Shown here piece after piece: positions 35,846-44,169 of a stretch of 64,000 bases of DNA. The position numbers and the translations under genes were made by a program. This DNA is from Collimonas pratensis (GTDB lineage Bacteria; Pseudomonadota; Gammaproteobacteria; Burkholderiales; Burkholderiaceae_D), in the NCBI RefSeq assembly GCF_001584185.1, contig NZ_CP013234.1:4836001-4900000 (forward strand), given 5' to 3'. Each line of letters opens with the position of its first letter. The stretch's first letter is position 1. The notes under the pieces are model-generated. The model saw nothing but the letters and a program-made list of their open reading frames with translations. It was not told the origin of the DNA and searched no databases.

Positions 35846-36859
35846 ATGAATAAACAGATTCGCATATTGACTGGCCATCACTCCGGAGCAGTAATCAATC
35901 TGGCCATTGGCGATACCACGATCGGCTGCGACGCCACATTTGAAATTCAAATCTCGGACTGGAACGCCCCCTCCATGTTGCTTACGCTGGATGAGCAAGG
36001 CAAGGTCGCGATAGGCATCTCAAATGACAGCGAACAGCAGGTCCGGCTTGAAGATTTTGAGCCTCGCAGCTTCAGCGATATTGTTCTATGTGCAGGGCCG
36101 GCAGACGCAACATGGCCGTCCGACATGAGCTTGCTGCGTTTGGTGTGCACCCAGCAAATCGATCAGCAAGCCATTTCGGAAAAATTACCGGGCCAGGCGC
36201 CGGCATCTCGGCATTCGGTCAAGGCCACCCGCATCTGGGCGCGCCACGCCACCGTCAGCTGGTTGGTCCTGGCCTCATCGCTGCTGGCGGCCGTGACAGC
36301 CACCGCGATGATCGTGCCCGGCGCGAATCCGTTGCGTAGCGACGTTCTGCCGCAGCCGCAGCCGTCTTTGGATGCGCTGAAACTGGCCGTGGCGCACCTA
36401 AATCAAGACGGCCTGACCATTACCGAGCAAGACGGCGTGATCAATGTCAGCGGCATTATCAAGCAGGGAGCTGCCGCAGCCAAGATTTATCAAGCAGCGC
36501 ACGCCTTCGCAGCGGGACATTTAAAGTGGAACGTCAGGGCGGCGGACCAAGTGGTGCGCGATCTCAAGGAATCATTGCGTACCCCCGACGTGAATGTGCA
36601 ATACAAGGGCGACGGCGTGTTTGCGGTGACAGGAACCGTATTGCACCCTGAGGCCGTCCATAAAGTTGTAGAGCAATTCCGCGGCGATCTGGGACCGCTG
36701 GTCAAACAAGTCGATGTCGATGTCATACGTGCCGATGAAATCGCGACTGCCAAGGACATCGGTTCCGCACTGGCGGTCGATGGCCTGCAATATTTCGCAT
36801 CGAGCGATGGTACAAAAAACTTCGTTTCACCACAACACGCTTCGCTCCGTTTCCAATGA
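35846..36859 (+). CDS. sctD: T3SS inner-membrane ring protein SctD (HrcD/HrpD5)
   Basis: ATG 35846 follows AAGGGAGTTAG. The 337 residues begin with an N-terminal cytoplasmic FHA-like domain (IRILTGHHSGAVINLAIGDT), then a single membrane helix near 130-150 (SWLVLASSLLAAVTATAMIV). Periplasmic ring-building domains follow (LTITEQDGVINVSGIIKQGA; VNVQYKGDGVFAVTGTV). It builds the outer face of the inner-membrane ring with SctJ. Position after hpaA matches hrcD. Confidence 0.93.
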   Translation: MNKQIRILTGHHSGAVINLAIGDTTIGCDATFEIQISDWNAPSMLLTLDEQGKVAIGISNDSEQQVRLEDFEPRSFSDIVLCAGPADATWPSDMSLLRLVCTQQIDQQAISEKLPGQAPASRHSVKATRIWARHATVSWLVLASSLLAAVTATAMIVPGANPLRSDVLPQPQPSLDALKLAVAHLNQDGLTITEQDGVINVSGIIKQGAAAAKIYQAAHAFAAGHLKWNVRAADQVVRDLKESLRTPDVNVQYKGDGVFAVTGTVLHPEAVHKVVEQFRGDLGPLVKQVDVDVIRADEIATAKDIGSALAVDGLQYFASSDGTKNFVSPQHASLRFQ

Positions 36860-36869
36860 GGTAATTGCA

Positions 36870-37115
36870 ATGTACGAATATATGACAGAACCGCTGATCA
36901 AAACTTTAAATGCGCTACCTAAGTTGGCCGGCGACCCAGCCCATTCCGTCGAACTGAATGCGGTTGCCCAGGCGTTGGAACAGATGGCGCTCAGCGCCGC
37001 CGAAGCCAATCGGGCGGGCGCTGATCCGAGCCAGCGCCAGACCGGCAGCGTGATAGTAGATGGATTGAGAGCGGCAGCCGAATTATGTCGCAATGCAGTA
37101 GAGCAGCCTGCGTAA
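36870..37115 (+). CDS. hrpD6: HrpD6-like small T3SS protein (81 aa)
   Basis: ATG 36870 (GAGGTAATTGCA upstream) lies ten bases after sctD. The product is a short two-helix protein (VELNAVAQALEQMALSAAEA; VIVDGLRAAAELCRNAV). Xanthomonas hrpD6 encodes a protein of about 80 residues in the same place between hrcD and hrpE and is needed for effector delivery. Two-helix proteins of this size can also be needle subunits (SctF class), which should be kept in mind because the pilin is not certain. Confidence 0.7.
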   Translation: MYEYMTEPLIKTLNALPKLAGDPAHSVELNAVAQALEQMALSAAEANRAGADPSQRQTGSVIVDGLRAAAELCRNAVEQPA

Positions 37116-37232
37116 TGTTGATCAGTCTTCACTGCCATGCGGCTCCATTGCATGGCATCGATCCAGTTTTGTGTAACGCCCATGGGGGAATTGCACATTT
37201 TAACCGGGCTCCTTACGGGGCCCATCTAGCTC

Positions 37233-37257
37233 GCTTCGAGATCGAAGCATATTTTTC
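37233..37257 (+). terminator. Terminator-like hairpin ahead of the mini-protein array
   Basis: GCTTCG-AGAT-CGAAGC stem followed by a T-rich tract, ending 16 bases before the first array start codon. It may terminate or attenuate transcription from sctD-hrpD6, or shape the first array mRNA. Confidence 0.5.
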
Positions 37258-37273
37258 TTCAAGGAGAATCAAA

Positions 37274-37423
37274 ATGGCATCAGCAATTACAGGTTTGGAC
37301 ACAGGTGCACAAATCGCTGAAATTCAAGCAGCAGCGGACGCGGAAAACGCCATCAACCTGGCGAACACATTGGCCAAGGTTCACACGATGGGTCTGAAAG
37401 CGGCAAAAGACATCGTCGGCTAA
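37274..37423 (+). CDS. Pilin-position mini-protein, copy 1 (49 aa)
   Basis: AAGGAG lies seven bases before ATG 37274. The product starts MASAITGLDTGAQIAEIQAA and continues as an uninterrupted amphipathic helix with AENAINLANTLAKVHTMG and a C-terminal LKAAKDIVG. There is no signal peptide, Cys, Trp, Phe or Pro. In Hrp2 clusters this place (after hrpD6, before hpaB) is occupied by hrpE, the extracellular Hrp pilin. Hrp pilins are small, fast-evolving, helical and exported without a cleaved signal. These features fit, but 49 residues is shorter than known pilins (about 80-110). Pilin is an inference. Confidence 0.8.
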   Translation: MASAITGLDTGAQIAEIQAAADAENAINLANTLAKVHTMGLKAAKDIVG

Positions 37424-37505
37424 TCAGCGTAGCAAGCGGCCGGAGCCTTTAAGGCCTCGACCAACCTTTTTTTAATCTACATCACTTCCGTCAAGGAGAA
37501 TCAAA

Positions 37506-37655
37506 ATGGCATCAGCAATTACAGGTTTGGACACAGGTGCACAAATCGCTGAAATTCAAGCAGCAGCGGACGCGGAAAACGCCATCAACCTGGCGAACAC
37601 ATTGGCCAAGGTTCACACGATGGGTCTGAAAGCGGCAAAAGACATCGTCGGCTAA
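37506..37655 (+). CDS. Pilin-position mini-protein, copy 2 (49 aa)
   Basis: Protein identical to copy 1, with the same ribosome site (AAGGAGAATCAAA). The intergenic hairpin (GAGCC...GGCCTC) followed by seven T separates it from copy 1. Identity at DNA level points to recent duplication or ongoing gene conversion. Confidence 0.8.
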   Translation: MASAITGLDTGAQIAEIQAAADAENAINLANTLAKVHTMGLKAAKDIVG

Positions 37656-37736
37656 TCAGCGTAGCAAGCGGCCGGAGCCTTTAAGGCCTCGACCAACCTT
37701 TTTTAATCTACATCACTTCCGTCAAGGAGAATCAAA

Positions 37737-37886
37737 ATGGCATCAGCAATTACAGGTTTGGACACAGGTGCACAAATCGCTGAAATTCAAGCAGCAGCGG
37801 ACGCGGAAAACGCCATCAACCTGGCGAACACATTGGCCAAGGTTCACACGATGGGTCTGAAAGCGGCAAAAGACATCGTCGGCTAA
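37737..37886 (+). CDS. Pilin-position mini-protein, copy 3 (49 aa)
   Basis: Protein identical to copies 1 and 2. The hairpin before it has six instead of seven T. The hairpin after it has changed on both arms (GCGCC...GGCGTC), keeping the pairing, which argues that the hairpin is functional. Confidence 0.8.
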   Translation: MASAITGLDTGAQIAEIQAAADAENAINLANTLAKVHTMGLKAAKDIVG

Positions 37887-37968
37887 TCAGCGTAGCGAGC
37901 GGCCAGCGCCTTTAAGGCGTCGACCAACCTTTTTTTAATCTACATCACTTCCGTCAAGGAGAATCAAA

Positions 37969-38115
37969 ATGGCAGCAATTACCGGTCTGGACACAGGCGC
38001 ACAAATCGCAGAAATCGAAGCAGCAGCAGAAGCAGAAAACGCCATCAACCTGGCTAATACATTGGCCAAGGTTCACACGATGGGTCTGAAGGCTGCAAAA
38101 GACATCGTCGGCTAA
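37969..38115 (+). CDS. Pilin-position mini-protein, copy 4 (48 aa)
   Basis: It lacks one residue near the N-terminus (MAAITGLDTG) and has QAAAD changed to EAAAE; the C-terminal 24 residues match copies 1-3. Codons in the helix differ at synonymous positions, so this copy is older than the 1-3 duplication and has been kept by selection for protein sequence. Confidence 0.78.
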   Translation: MAAITGLDTGAQIAEIEAAAEAENAINLANTLAKVHTMGLKAAKDIVG

Positions 38116-38207
38116 TCGGCATAGCAAACGGCCGGCCGGCACTCGCCAGGGTGCCGACCAGCCTTTATTTCATTCAATCTGTATCACTTCTCTCAAGGAG
38201 CATCAAA

Positions 38208-38360
38208 GTGAAAAAATCAGCACTTCCAGGTATACATGCAGCTGCGCAAATCGCAGAAATCGAAGCAGCAGCGGCAGCGGAAAATGCCATCAACCTAGCT
38301 AACACCCTAGCCAAAGTCCACACGATGGGTCTGAAGGCTGCCAAAGATGTTGTTGGCTAA
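38208..38360 (+). CDS. Pilin-position mini-protein, copy 5 (50 aa, GTG start)
   Basis: GTG 38208 follows AAGGAGCATCAAA. The N-terminus is different (MKKSALPGIHAAAQIAEIEA), while AENAINLANTLAKVHTMG and LKAAKDVVG are conserved. The GTG start suggests lower expression. A hairpin (CGGCAC...GTGCCG) lies between copies 4 and 5. Confidence 0.75.
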   Translation: MKKSALPGIHAAAQIAEIEAAAAAENAINLANTLAKVHTMGLKAAKDVVG

Positions 38361-38442
38361 TCTTCAGGCACGGCCGATCTGCATTCTTCGTCATGTCGGC
38401 CAACCGCTTTCTAAATGTAACGCTTTCACCTGGGAGCGCCAA

Positions 38443-38589
38443 ATGTCTGCCATAGCCGGTCTGAATACAGATAAACAGATGGATATCATCGAAGCTGCCG
38501 CTGCGGCAGAGAACGTCATTGATTTGGCCAATACTTTGGCCAAAGTCCATACGATGGGCTTTAAAGCGGCCAAAGATATCGTTGGCTGA
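38443..38589 (+). CDS. Pilin-position mini-protein, copy 6 (48 aa)
   Basis: ATG 38443 follows GGGAG. This is the most diverged copy: MSAIAGLNTDKQMDIIEAAA, then AENVIDLANTLAKVHTMGFK and AAKDIVG. Retention of the C-terminal half despite N-terminal drift shows which part is constrained. It is the last member before hpaB. Confidence 0.75.
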   Translation: MSAIAGLNTDKQMDIIEAAAAAENVIDLANTLAKVHTMGFKAAKDIVG

Positions 38590-38704
38590 CGATCAAGCGC
38601 TTGCTTGCTGCTGTTGTACCGGATACCAGGCAAATTGCCCTTGACGATATGGCATTTCACATTTTGTCGAGCCCCCGATCTCCTAACCCTCTTCGTGCAA
38701 ATTT

Positions 38705-39160
38705 ATGAGCATAAAACGCCGCGACGAATTAATTCGCGAACTGTGTGCGATTCGGCAAATTACTGACGTCGAGGGAGCGGTAAATTCTGGCTTGCTCGAA
38801 ATTGACAGCTTCAAGGTGGTAATCGATTATTTCGACGACGATCCCAAAGCCATTTACGCCAATTTTCAATTGGGCATCGTCACGGCCGGCCGTACGCTGC
38901 GTATCTTCAGATTGCTGCTGGAAGCCAATCTCGCCGTCTATGCGCAAGATCAGGCGCAACTTGGGCTAGAGGTAGATACCGGCGGCATCGTGCTGATCAG
39001 CCGTATTGCGCTGGATGATGAAATCAATGGAAAATGGCTGGTCGATCTCATCGACCACTATCTTGGACATGGCCGTTACTGGCGCGACAATATGTTCCAG
39101 GCGCGGGACGACATGTTCGAGAATATCGCCTCTGGAGAATACATCTGGATTCGCGCCTGA
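38705..39160 (+). CDS. hpaB: T3SS export chaperone HpaB
   Basis: The 151-residue acidic protein has the CesT/HpaB fold pattern (INSFKVVIDYFDDD-like strand, then LRIFRLLLEANLAVYAQDQA and a long C-terminal helix with WLVDLIDHYLGHGRYWRDNM). HpaB is the general effector chaperone of Hrp2 systems. It binds many effectors and HpaA and docks on SctN/SctV. The position after the pilin locus is as in Xanthomonas. Confidence 0.9.
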   Translation: MSIKRRDELIRELCAIRQITDVEGAVNSGLLEIDSFKVVIDYFDDDPKAIYANFQLGIVTAGRTLRIFRLLLEANLAVYAQDQAQLGLEVDTGGIVLISRIALDDEINGKWLVDLIDHYLGHGRYWRDNMFQARDDMFENIASGEYIWIRA

Positions 39161-39311
39161 CGGTTTCCCTGTGTTTTCATTTCCCGCCCGCCGTCATCGT
39201 GTTGTAAGTTCCTAATGGTCCGTCATCTCGCCTCATCCAACCTGTCATCGCGAAACCGGATGCTTCCCTTGCCTTCGTCCCCGGAAATATTGGCGTCCTG
39301 CGGTCATCTGC

Positions 39312-39335
39312 TTCGCTATTTTCCGGGTAGTTTCG
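39312..39335 (+). promoter_or_regulatory. hrpII/PIP box for the 460-aa effector candidate
   Basis: Exact TTCG-N16-TTCG, with CAGAAT (39368-39373) as -10 and the ATG at 39403. Confidence 0.85.
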
Positions 39336-39402
39336 CCACCGCTTTTTAACAGCCAGCGTCTAGCCGCCAGAATGTAATGTCACCACATCACGGAGTAAGA
39401 AA

Positions 39403-40785
39403 ATGGAAGTCACTAGGAACGCCCCCGCAACATCCCGGCATATCGATACCGAAGCTGCCTCGGGACAGAAAACCGACAGTGCAGCACGTCGCAGCGGCAG
39501 CAGGTCGCCAACCCGGGAATCGCTGCCCGGGCTGGAGTCGCTTTCCGGTAGCGGAAAGAATGTAGCGAGCAACAACGTTTTCGGCAGCAAAGAAAGCCGC
39601 GCGCTACCGACTCTGGCAATTGAACCGGCTCCCCGCAGGAGCGGCAGCCATGAAGGCAATGCCGCTCTTTCTGCGCATCTGAAGAACGCATTTACCAACG
39701 CATCGCAGCTTGATGCCAAGATGGATGAGATGGTAGTCAATGGTAAATTTACGGTCAAAGAAGCAGATACAGTCAAAGTGAAAGATACGCTCGACCTGGT
39801 GAAATACGTTAAAGGCCAGGTGCAGACATGGTTGAAAAAACCGGGGACCGAAGCTGCCCTTCATACGCAGGCAACCCAAAGCTTCACCCATAAAATCGGC
39901 AAAGAAAATTTATTTCCCGGATGCATTCTGGTGCGTAAGGAAAGCATTCCCGAGTCGAAGGCGCACGCGTTTTCCCTGGGACTGCAAATGGTGCCTAATC
40001 TGAATGGTATCGAGAACAACCAAGGCGATGATAATTGTTTTCACATCATGATGTGGGCGCACGATCAGCATAATCCGGTCAAAACAGAGCTGGATGGAAA
40101 AGGCGAGGCAGAACAACTGGAAGCGCGCGGCGGACTCGGTACGTCGAACACCATGCGTGTGCAGGCGTCCTCGATACAGGAAGGCCAATACTGGGTTTAC
40201 AAACCCACCGACAAGAATGTCGGCGATTGGGCGGCTCAGGCGGGTCAAATGTGGCAGGACGTCCCTTATAGCAAAACCATCCTGGGCACTTCGATGAAAC
40301 CGGGAGACAAATTTACAAAATTTACCGATGCGGCCCAGAAGGATATCCTGCAGGTGGCGTCGGATCCCTTCACCCATGCTCCGCCGCAGGCGCAACCCTC
40401 GGATGGCGTCCATTTCCTGTCCATGACCCCGAAAGAACGCACTCCGGGAGAAATTTGCTCAAGCGTCGCTGTACGCTTGTATCAGGCGGCGCATGCCCAG
40501 ATTGCGCTGGCCAAGCAAGTGGAGAAAAACCAGGAATTGCCGACCGACGACGAAGCAGAGGCGATGCTGGAAAAGATCGTTTCCGAATTTACCGGATTGA
40601 TGGCGAACAACGCAGAAGGCGTTTCCCCCAAGAGCATCGAACATTTCTGCAAAGTCGGCAAGACGGCGGAGGGCAAACCGCAATTTAATTTCCTTGGCGT
40701 GTTGACAGTAGACGCCAAGGACGTCTTGTACCCGGAGGCCCGGTATGACGCCGACAACAACAGAATTCCCACAGCATCGCACTAA
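39403..40785 (+). CDS. T3SS effector candidate with permuted papain-like fold (460 aa)
   Basis: ATG 39403 has CGGAGTAAG upstream. The first 80 residues are Ser/Arg/Thr-rich (effector-type export region) without signal peptide. Three segments match the order of permuted papain-like (NlpC/P60, YiiX/YaeF-type) enzymes. These are a first strand FPGCILVRK (about 171-179), a His in CFHIMMWAHD (H214), and a Cys at the start of a helix in PGEICSSVAVRLYQAAH (C352). In such enzymes that His-then-Cys pair is catalytic, acting as protease, amidase or acyltransferase. The assignment is mine from motif order. Exact hrpII box and position right after hpaB strongly support an effector. Confidence 0.8.
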   Translation: MEVTRNAPATSRHIDTEAASGQKTDSAARRSGSRSPTRESLPGLESLSGSGKNVASNNVFGSKESRALPTLAIEPAPRRSGSHEGNAALSAHLKNAFTNASQLDAKMDEMVVNGKFTVKEADTVKVKDTLDLVKYVKGQVQTWLKKPGTEAALHTQATQSFTHKIGKENLFPGCILVRKESIPESKAHAFSLGLQMVPNLNGIENNQGDDNCFHIMMWAHDQHNPVKTELDGKGEAEQLEARGGLGTSNTMRVQASSIQEGQYWVYKPTDKNVGDWAAQAGQMWQDVPYSKTILGTSMKPGDKFTKFTDAAQKDILQVASDPFTHAPPQAQPSDGVHFLSMTPKERTPGEICSSVAVRLYQAAHAQIALAKQVEKNQELPTDDEAEAMLEKIVSEFTGLMANNAEGVSPKSIEHFCKVGKTAEGKPQFNFLGVLTVDAKDVLYPEARYDADNNRIPTASH

Positions 40786-41046
40786 CTGTGTCATCGCGAT
40801 CCGATCTGGCTGCTAACCGGGCTTACAGCGAAGTTGTCATGCAGGATCGCCGATGCAACGCCTCGGTTTTATCGTTCCCTACATTTTTGTTCCCGATTGA
40901 AAGCTGCATGCATATAGTCTCTGTGGTTATATTTGCTCATGTATCATTTCGACGCAGGACCGCAAGTCAACTTGCCGTATGCTCAAGTGGATCGTCAGCT
41001 GAGCTAGTCGGGCCAGTCTGATTACTCGATTAACAAGAGGATAAAA

Positions 41047-41961
41047 ATGCAACTAGCATGGCTGGAGGATTTCGTAGAATTGGCTCGAACACGCAATTTT
41101 TCCCGGGCGGCAGAAAATCGCTTTGTCACGTCTCCAGCCTTCGGCCGCCGCATTCGCGCACTGGAAGAATGGGTCGGTGCGTCACTGGCGGAACGCAAAC
41201 AGCCGGTTTCCCTGACGCCGGCCGGCATGTTGTTTCTAGATGCTGCCACCCATTCGCTGGATGTTTTGCACGCAGCGCGCGCCCAGTTGCAAAACACCAC
41301 GCCGCACGCGGAGGAGACTCTCAGAATTGCGACCGGCCGGACGCTGGCGAAAACCTTTTTCCCTGACTGGTGTGAATCCCTCAATCGCCGTTTCGGTCCA
41401 TTCCTGGTGTCTCTCAGGACCGGCGGCGCGCAAGAGGGGATCGCGCGCTTGTCATCCGGCGATGTCGATTTGCTGTTGAGTTACGGCAGTCCGTCCACCC
41501 GGTTGCTGATCGATCCCGATCTCTATGAATCCATCTTGCTGGATCGCGAAACATTGCTGCCCGTCAGCGCGCCAGATGTAAAAGGACGTCCTCAATTCCG
41601 CATTTCTGCAACCGGCGATACGCCGATTCCCTGGCTAGCTTATTCTCCAACACTGACCCTGCGCAGCGTGCTATCCCAGCACCTGGCGAGCCTGCCGCAC
41701 AAATTGCCGCTGCACATGGTCTGCCAGGCCGATTCTTACGAAGCGATCCTGGAAATGGCCAAGCGTGGCGCCGGCTTGACCTGGTTGCCGCAGAGGCTGG
41801 TGCAGGATGAATTGAAGCAGGGTCACCTGACGGCCGCCGGCGACGCCAGCATGCGCGTCAGCTTCGATATTTCGCTGCACCGCTCGCGCCGCAACAACAA
41901 TACGCGGCTGGATGCGATCTGGCAGGGTCTGTCATCGACCGCAAAAAAAATAAGGAAATGA
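41047..41961 (+). CDS. LysR-family regulator, HypT/YjiE-like
   Basis: ATG 41047 has AAGAGGATAA upstream. The N-terminal winged helix reads WLEDFVELARTRNFSRAAEN, then TSPAFGRRIRALEEWVGA. This wording (Trp-Leu-Glu-Asp-Phe; RRIRALEEWVG) is typical of the HypT/YjiE group, in which the E. coli member responds to hypochlorite. The C-terminal effector domain is complete (304 aa). No target gene adjoins, and it has no visible link to the T3SS. Confidence 0.85.
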   Translation: MQLAWLEDFVELARTRNFSRAAENRFVTSPAFGRRIRALEEWVGASLAERKQPVSLTPAGMLFLDAATHSLDVLHAARAQLQNTTPHAEETLRIATGRTLAKTFFPDWCESLNRRFGPFLVSLRTGGAQEGIARLSSGDVDLLLSYGSPSTRLLIDPDLYESILLDRETLLPVSAPDVKGRPQFRISATGDTPIPWLAYSPTLTLRSVLSQHLASLPHKLPLHMVCQADSYEAILEMAKRGAGLTWLPQRLVQDELKQGHLTAAGDASMRVSFDISLHRSRRNNNTRLDAIWQGLSSTAKKIRK

Positions 41962-42186
41962 CATCACTTTCATGAAGTGTCGCTTTGAGCATCAAGCTGT
42001 ACTTCGCACCGCGCATTGCACTGTGCGCCACTGCGCCAAATAAACTCTTTTGCTGCAGTACTCAGCACCAGTTGCGTGCACAACAAACCATCTACGCCAA
42101 ATGAGCAGCGATCGCTGCCGAAATAGCAATGAGCGCAAAAAACATCGCCCTACACTTCTTGCTCATTACAATTCCGGAGATATCTC

Positions 42187-42480
42187 GTGTCAGCTCAGTT
42201 TCGTTCCCCCAACCTAGGCGCAATACCGGTCGCAAGGCGTAATCCCTGGAAAAAGATCTGCGCAGCCAGCATCGGCAACGCACTGGAATTTTACGATTTG
42301 CTGATCTATGGATATTTCGCGATTGTAATCGGCAAACTGTTTTTCCCCACCGCAGACGAAACCACGTCTTTACTGCTCAGTGTCGGCATATTCGGCATTT
42401 CCTTCGTCATGCGCCCGCTCGGTGCCGTTACGCCATGTGGCTCCCGGCGTAACGGTAATGCGTCTGGCCAAGGTGCTTGA
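42187..42480 (+). pseudogene. MHS/MFS permease N-terminal fragment
   Basis: The start resembles metabolite:proton symporters (ASIGNALEFYDLLIYGYFAI, then FGISFVMRPLGAV). After about 80 residues, two helices in, the sequence switches to an unrelated tail (CGSRRNGNASGQGA) and stops. Another frame at the junction reads VMRLAKVLDDR then stop, as from a different gene end. An internal deletion fused two gene remnants. Confidence 0.75.
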
Positions 42481-42576
42481 CGACAGATAGCCGAGGTCCG
42501 GGAAAAAATACGAGATTATTTTCACAGCCCCGCAAGATTGAAAATCCATTCACATATTCAATAGTAAGAACTTTAG

Positions 42577-43731
42577 ATGCGACTTAAACACATGCTTATC
42601 AGATTGGTCGTGTTCGCGGCAGCGACGCATTTATTCTTTTCGGCACATGCAGGCGAACAGTCCGATCTTGTCCTTGGCCAATCCGCCCCCTTAAGCGGGA
42701 GCTTCAGTGAAATGGGCGAAGCCTATCGAGACGGTGCGCAAATCTACTTTGAAAAAATCAACAAGGAAGGCGGCGTAAACGGCCGGCGCATCCGTTTAAT
42801 CACGCTGGATGACGGCTACGACGCCAAGCGCGCTCAAGTCAACACTAAAGAATTGATCGAGCAGCATCAAGCGCTGGCGTTGTTCGGCCACATGTTCTCC
42901 AATACAGTCTTCGCTTCACTTCCTCTGGCCACTGCTGCCGGCGTCCCATATGTCGGGCCGTATGCCGGCAATGAGGCGCTGTATGCGGTGCCGCCAAATC
43001 ACATCCTGTTCATGACGCGCGCCAGCTATTCCGCTGAACTAGACGCTCTGCTGCGCCATGTGCAGGCAATGGGATTAACGCGGGTAGCGCTGGCGCGCTA
43101 CGATAGCCCCAGCGGCGCCGCCTTGCAAAAAGACCTGGAAGAAAAATTGAAAGCAATCAAGCTGGCGCCCGCCGGTGTCGCCACGATGCGGCTCAATTCA
43201 GCGCAAGCCGCCGATGCAGTGCTCAAGATAGTAAAGATACACCCGCAAGCGATCGTGCTCGGCGTCTCCGGTGACGACGCCGTTGCCTTCGTACGCCAAT
43301 TCAATCAGGCTGCCGATAAGTTTCCGGTCCAGTTTTTCGCGCGCAGCCTTATCGGCGGCCATCAGCTGGTTGTAAGACTGGGTAGCGAAAGCAGGGGCAT
43401 CGTGATATCGCAAGTGGCGCCGTCGCCGTTCAACGGCGAGACACATATCTCCCGTGAATATCAGGCTGCGTTGAAAACCACGAATGCGGCTGGACGAAAA
43501 TTGGTGGCAAGCTATATCGGCCTTGACGGCTACATCGCAGCGAAAGTGATGGTGGAGGGTTTAAGGCGCGCCGGGCCGAATCCCAGCAGGCCGGCATTGA
43601 CCAAGGCGCTGGAAACGATGCATCACTGGGATGCCGGCGATTTCGTCGTGAACTACGATGAAAACGACCATGCAGGTTCGAAATTCGTCACGGTTACGGT
43701 AATCGGCGCGGGCGGCCACTTCATCGAATGA
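42577..43731 (+). CDS. Branched-chain amino-acid ABC transporter substrate-binding protein (LivJ family)
   Basis: The 384 residues begin with a Sec signal (LVVFAAATHLFFSAHA) followed by the family's VLGQSAPLSGSFSEMGEAYR and DGAQIYFEKINKEGGVNGRR motifs. It is a periplasmic receptor for leucine-type amino acids, amides or related small compounds. No permease or ATPase genes adjoin, so it is an orphan receptor. Length is normal. Confidence 0.9.
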   Translation: MRLKHMLIRLVVFAAATHLFFSAHAGEQSDLVLGQSAPLSGSFSEMGEAYRDGAQIYFEKINKEGGVNGRRIRLITLDDGYDAKRAQVNTKELIEQHQALALFGHMFSNTVFASLPLATAAGVPYVGPYAGNEALYAVPPNHILFMTRASYSAELDALLRHVQAMGLTRVALARYDSPSGAALQKDLEEKLKAIKLAPAGVATMRLNSAQAADAVLKIVKIHPQAIVLGVSGDDAVAFVRQFNQAADKFPVQFFARSLIGGHQLVVRLGSESRGIVISQVAPSPFNGETHISREYQAALKTTNAAGRKLVASYIGLDGYIAAKVMVEGLRRAGPNPSRPALTKALETMHHWDAGDFVVNYDENDHAGSKFVTVTVIGAGGHFIE

Positions 43732-43744
43732 CCCGGACCGGGAT

Positions 43745-44050
43745 TCAATTCATGAAGAACGCGGTGCCCTTGCTTATCGCACGCCCGTAGCAGATTTGCT
43801 CGGCCTTGCGGGTAAATGAGGGCAACGAAAGCACATCCATCGTAAACGCTGCGGTTTGATCCGATTTGACCTGATAGCGCAGGAACTGCCAGATAGGCTT
43901 GCCTCTATGGTTAACCGTCGCATGTTCTTCGGCGAAATCGAGGGCGCCGTCCGCAACAATCCGCTATGCGTCAATCTCGAGGCCGCGGCGGACTGTGCCT
44001 GGCAATATGGCGCCCTCGGCAGGAATGCATTTGGCAAGCCTGGAACTGCG
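43745..44050 (-). pseudogene. Degraded gene end, family unknown
   Basis: Minus-strand translation reads plausibly (IPAEGAILPGTVRRGLEIDA, a stop, then RIVADGALDFAEEHATVNHR and on to KGTAFFMN and a stop) with one in-frame stop codon in an otherwise coding-like stretch. No start is seen. I do not recognise the family. It may be the C-terminal remnant of an enzyme. Confidence 0.3.
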
Positions 44051-44169
44051 ATAAATAGGTTGCGAAACATACAAGCCTCTTCTTCTGCAAGTGATAAAAA
44101 CAGCTGAATCCTGACCCAGTTCGAACGACAACTCACGGCAATTCAGCGACTGTCGGCAGGACGCAACCG

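Larger units (their letters stand above)
37261..38115 (+). repeat. Tandem direct repeat of about 232 bp (four close copies)
   Basis: Units starting at 37274, 37506, 37737 and 37969 are spaced 232, 231 and 232 bases and include ribosome site, coding region and intergenic hairpin. The first three coding regions are identical. Unit four has several synonymous and a few coding changes. Two diverged coding copies follow at 38208 and 38443. Confidence 0.95.

Noticed and set aside
37234..37257. TTCG-N16-TTCT ahead of the first array gene
   Set aside because: It lies only 16 bases before the start codon, leaving no room for a promoter, and is better explained by the GCTTCG...CGAAGC hairpin.
37261..38115. 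CRISPR-like array
   Set aside because: The repeats are about 232 bp and wholly coding plus hairpin, not 25-40 bp direct repeats with unique spacers; no cas genes are present.
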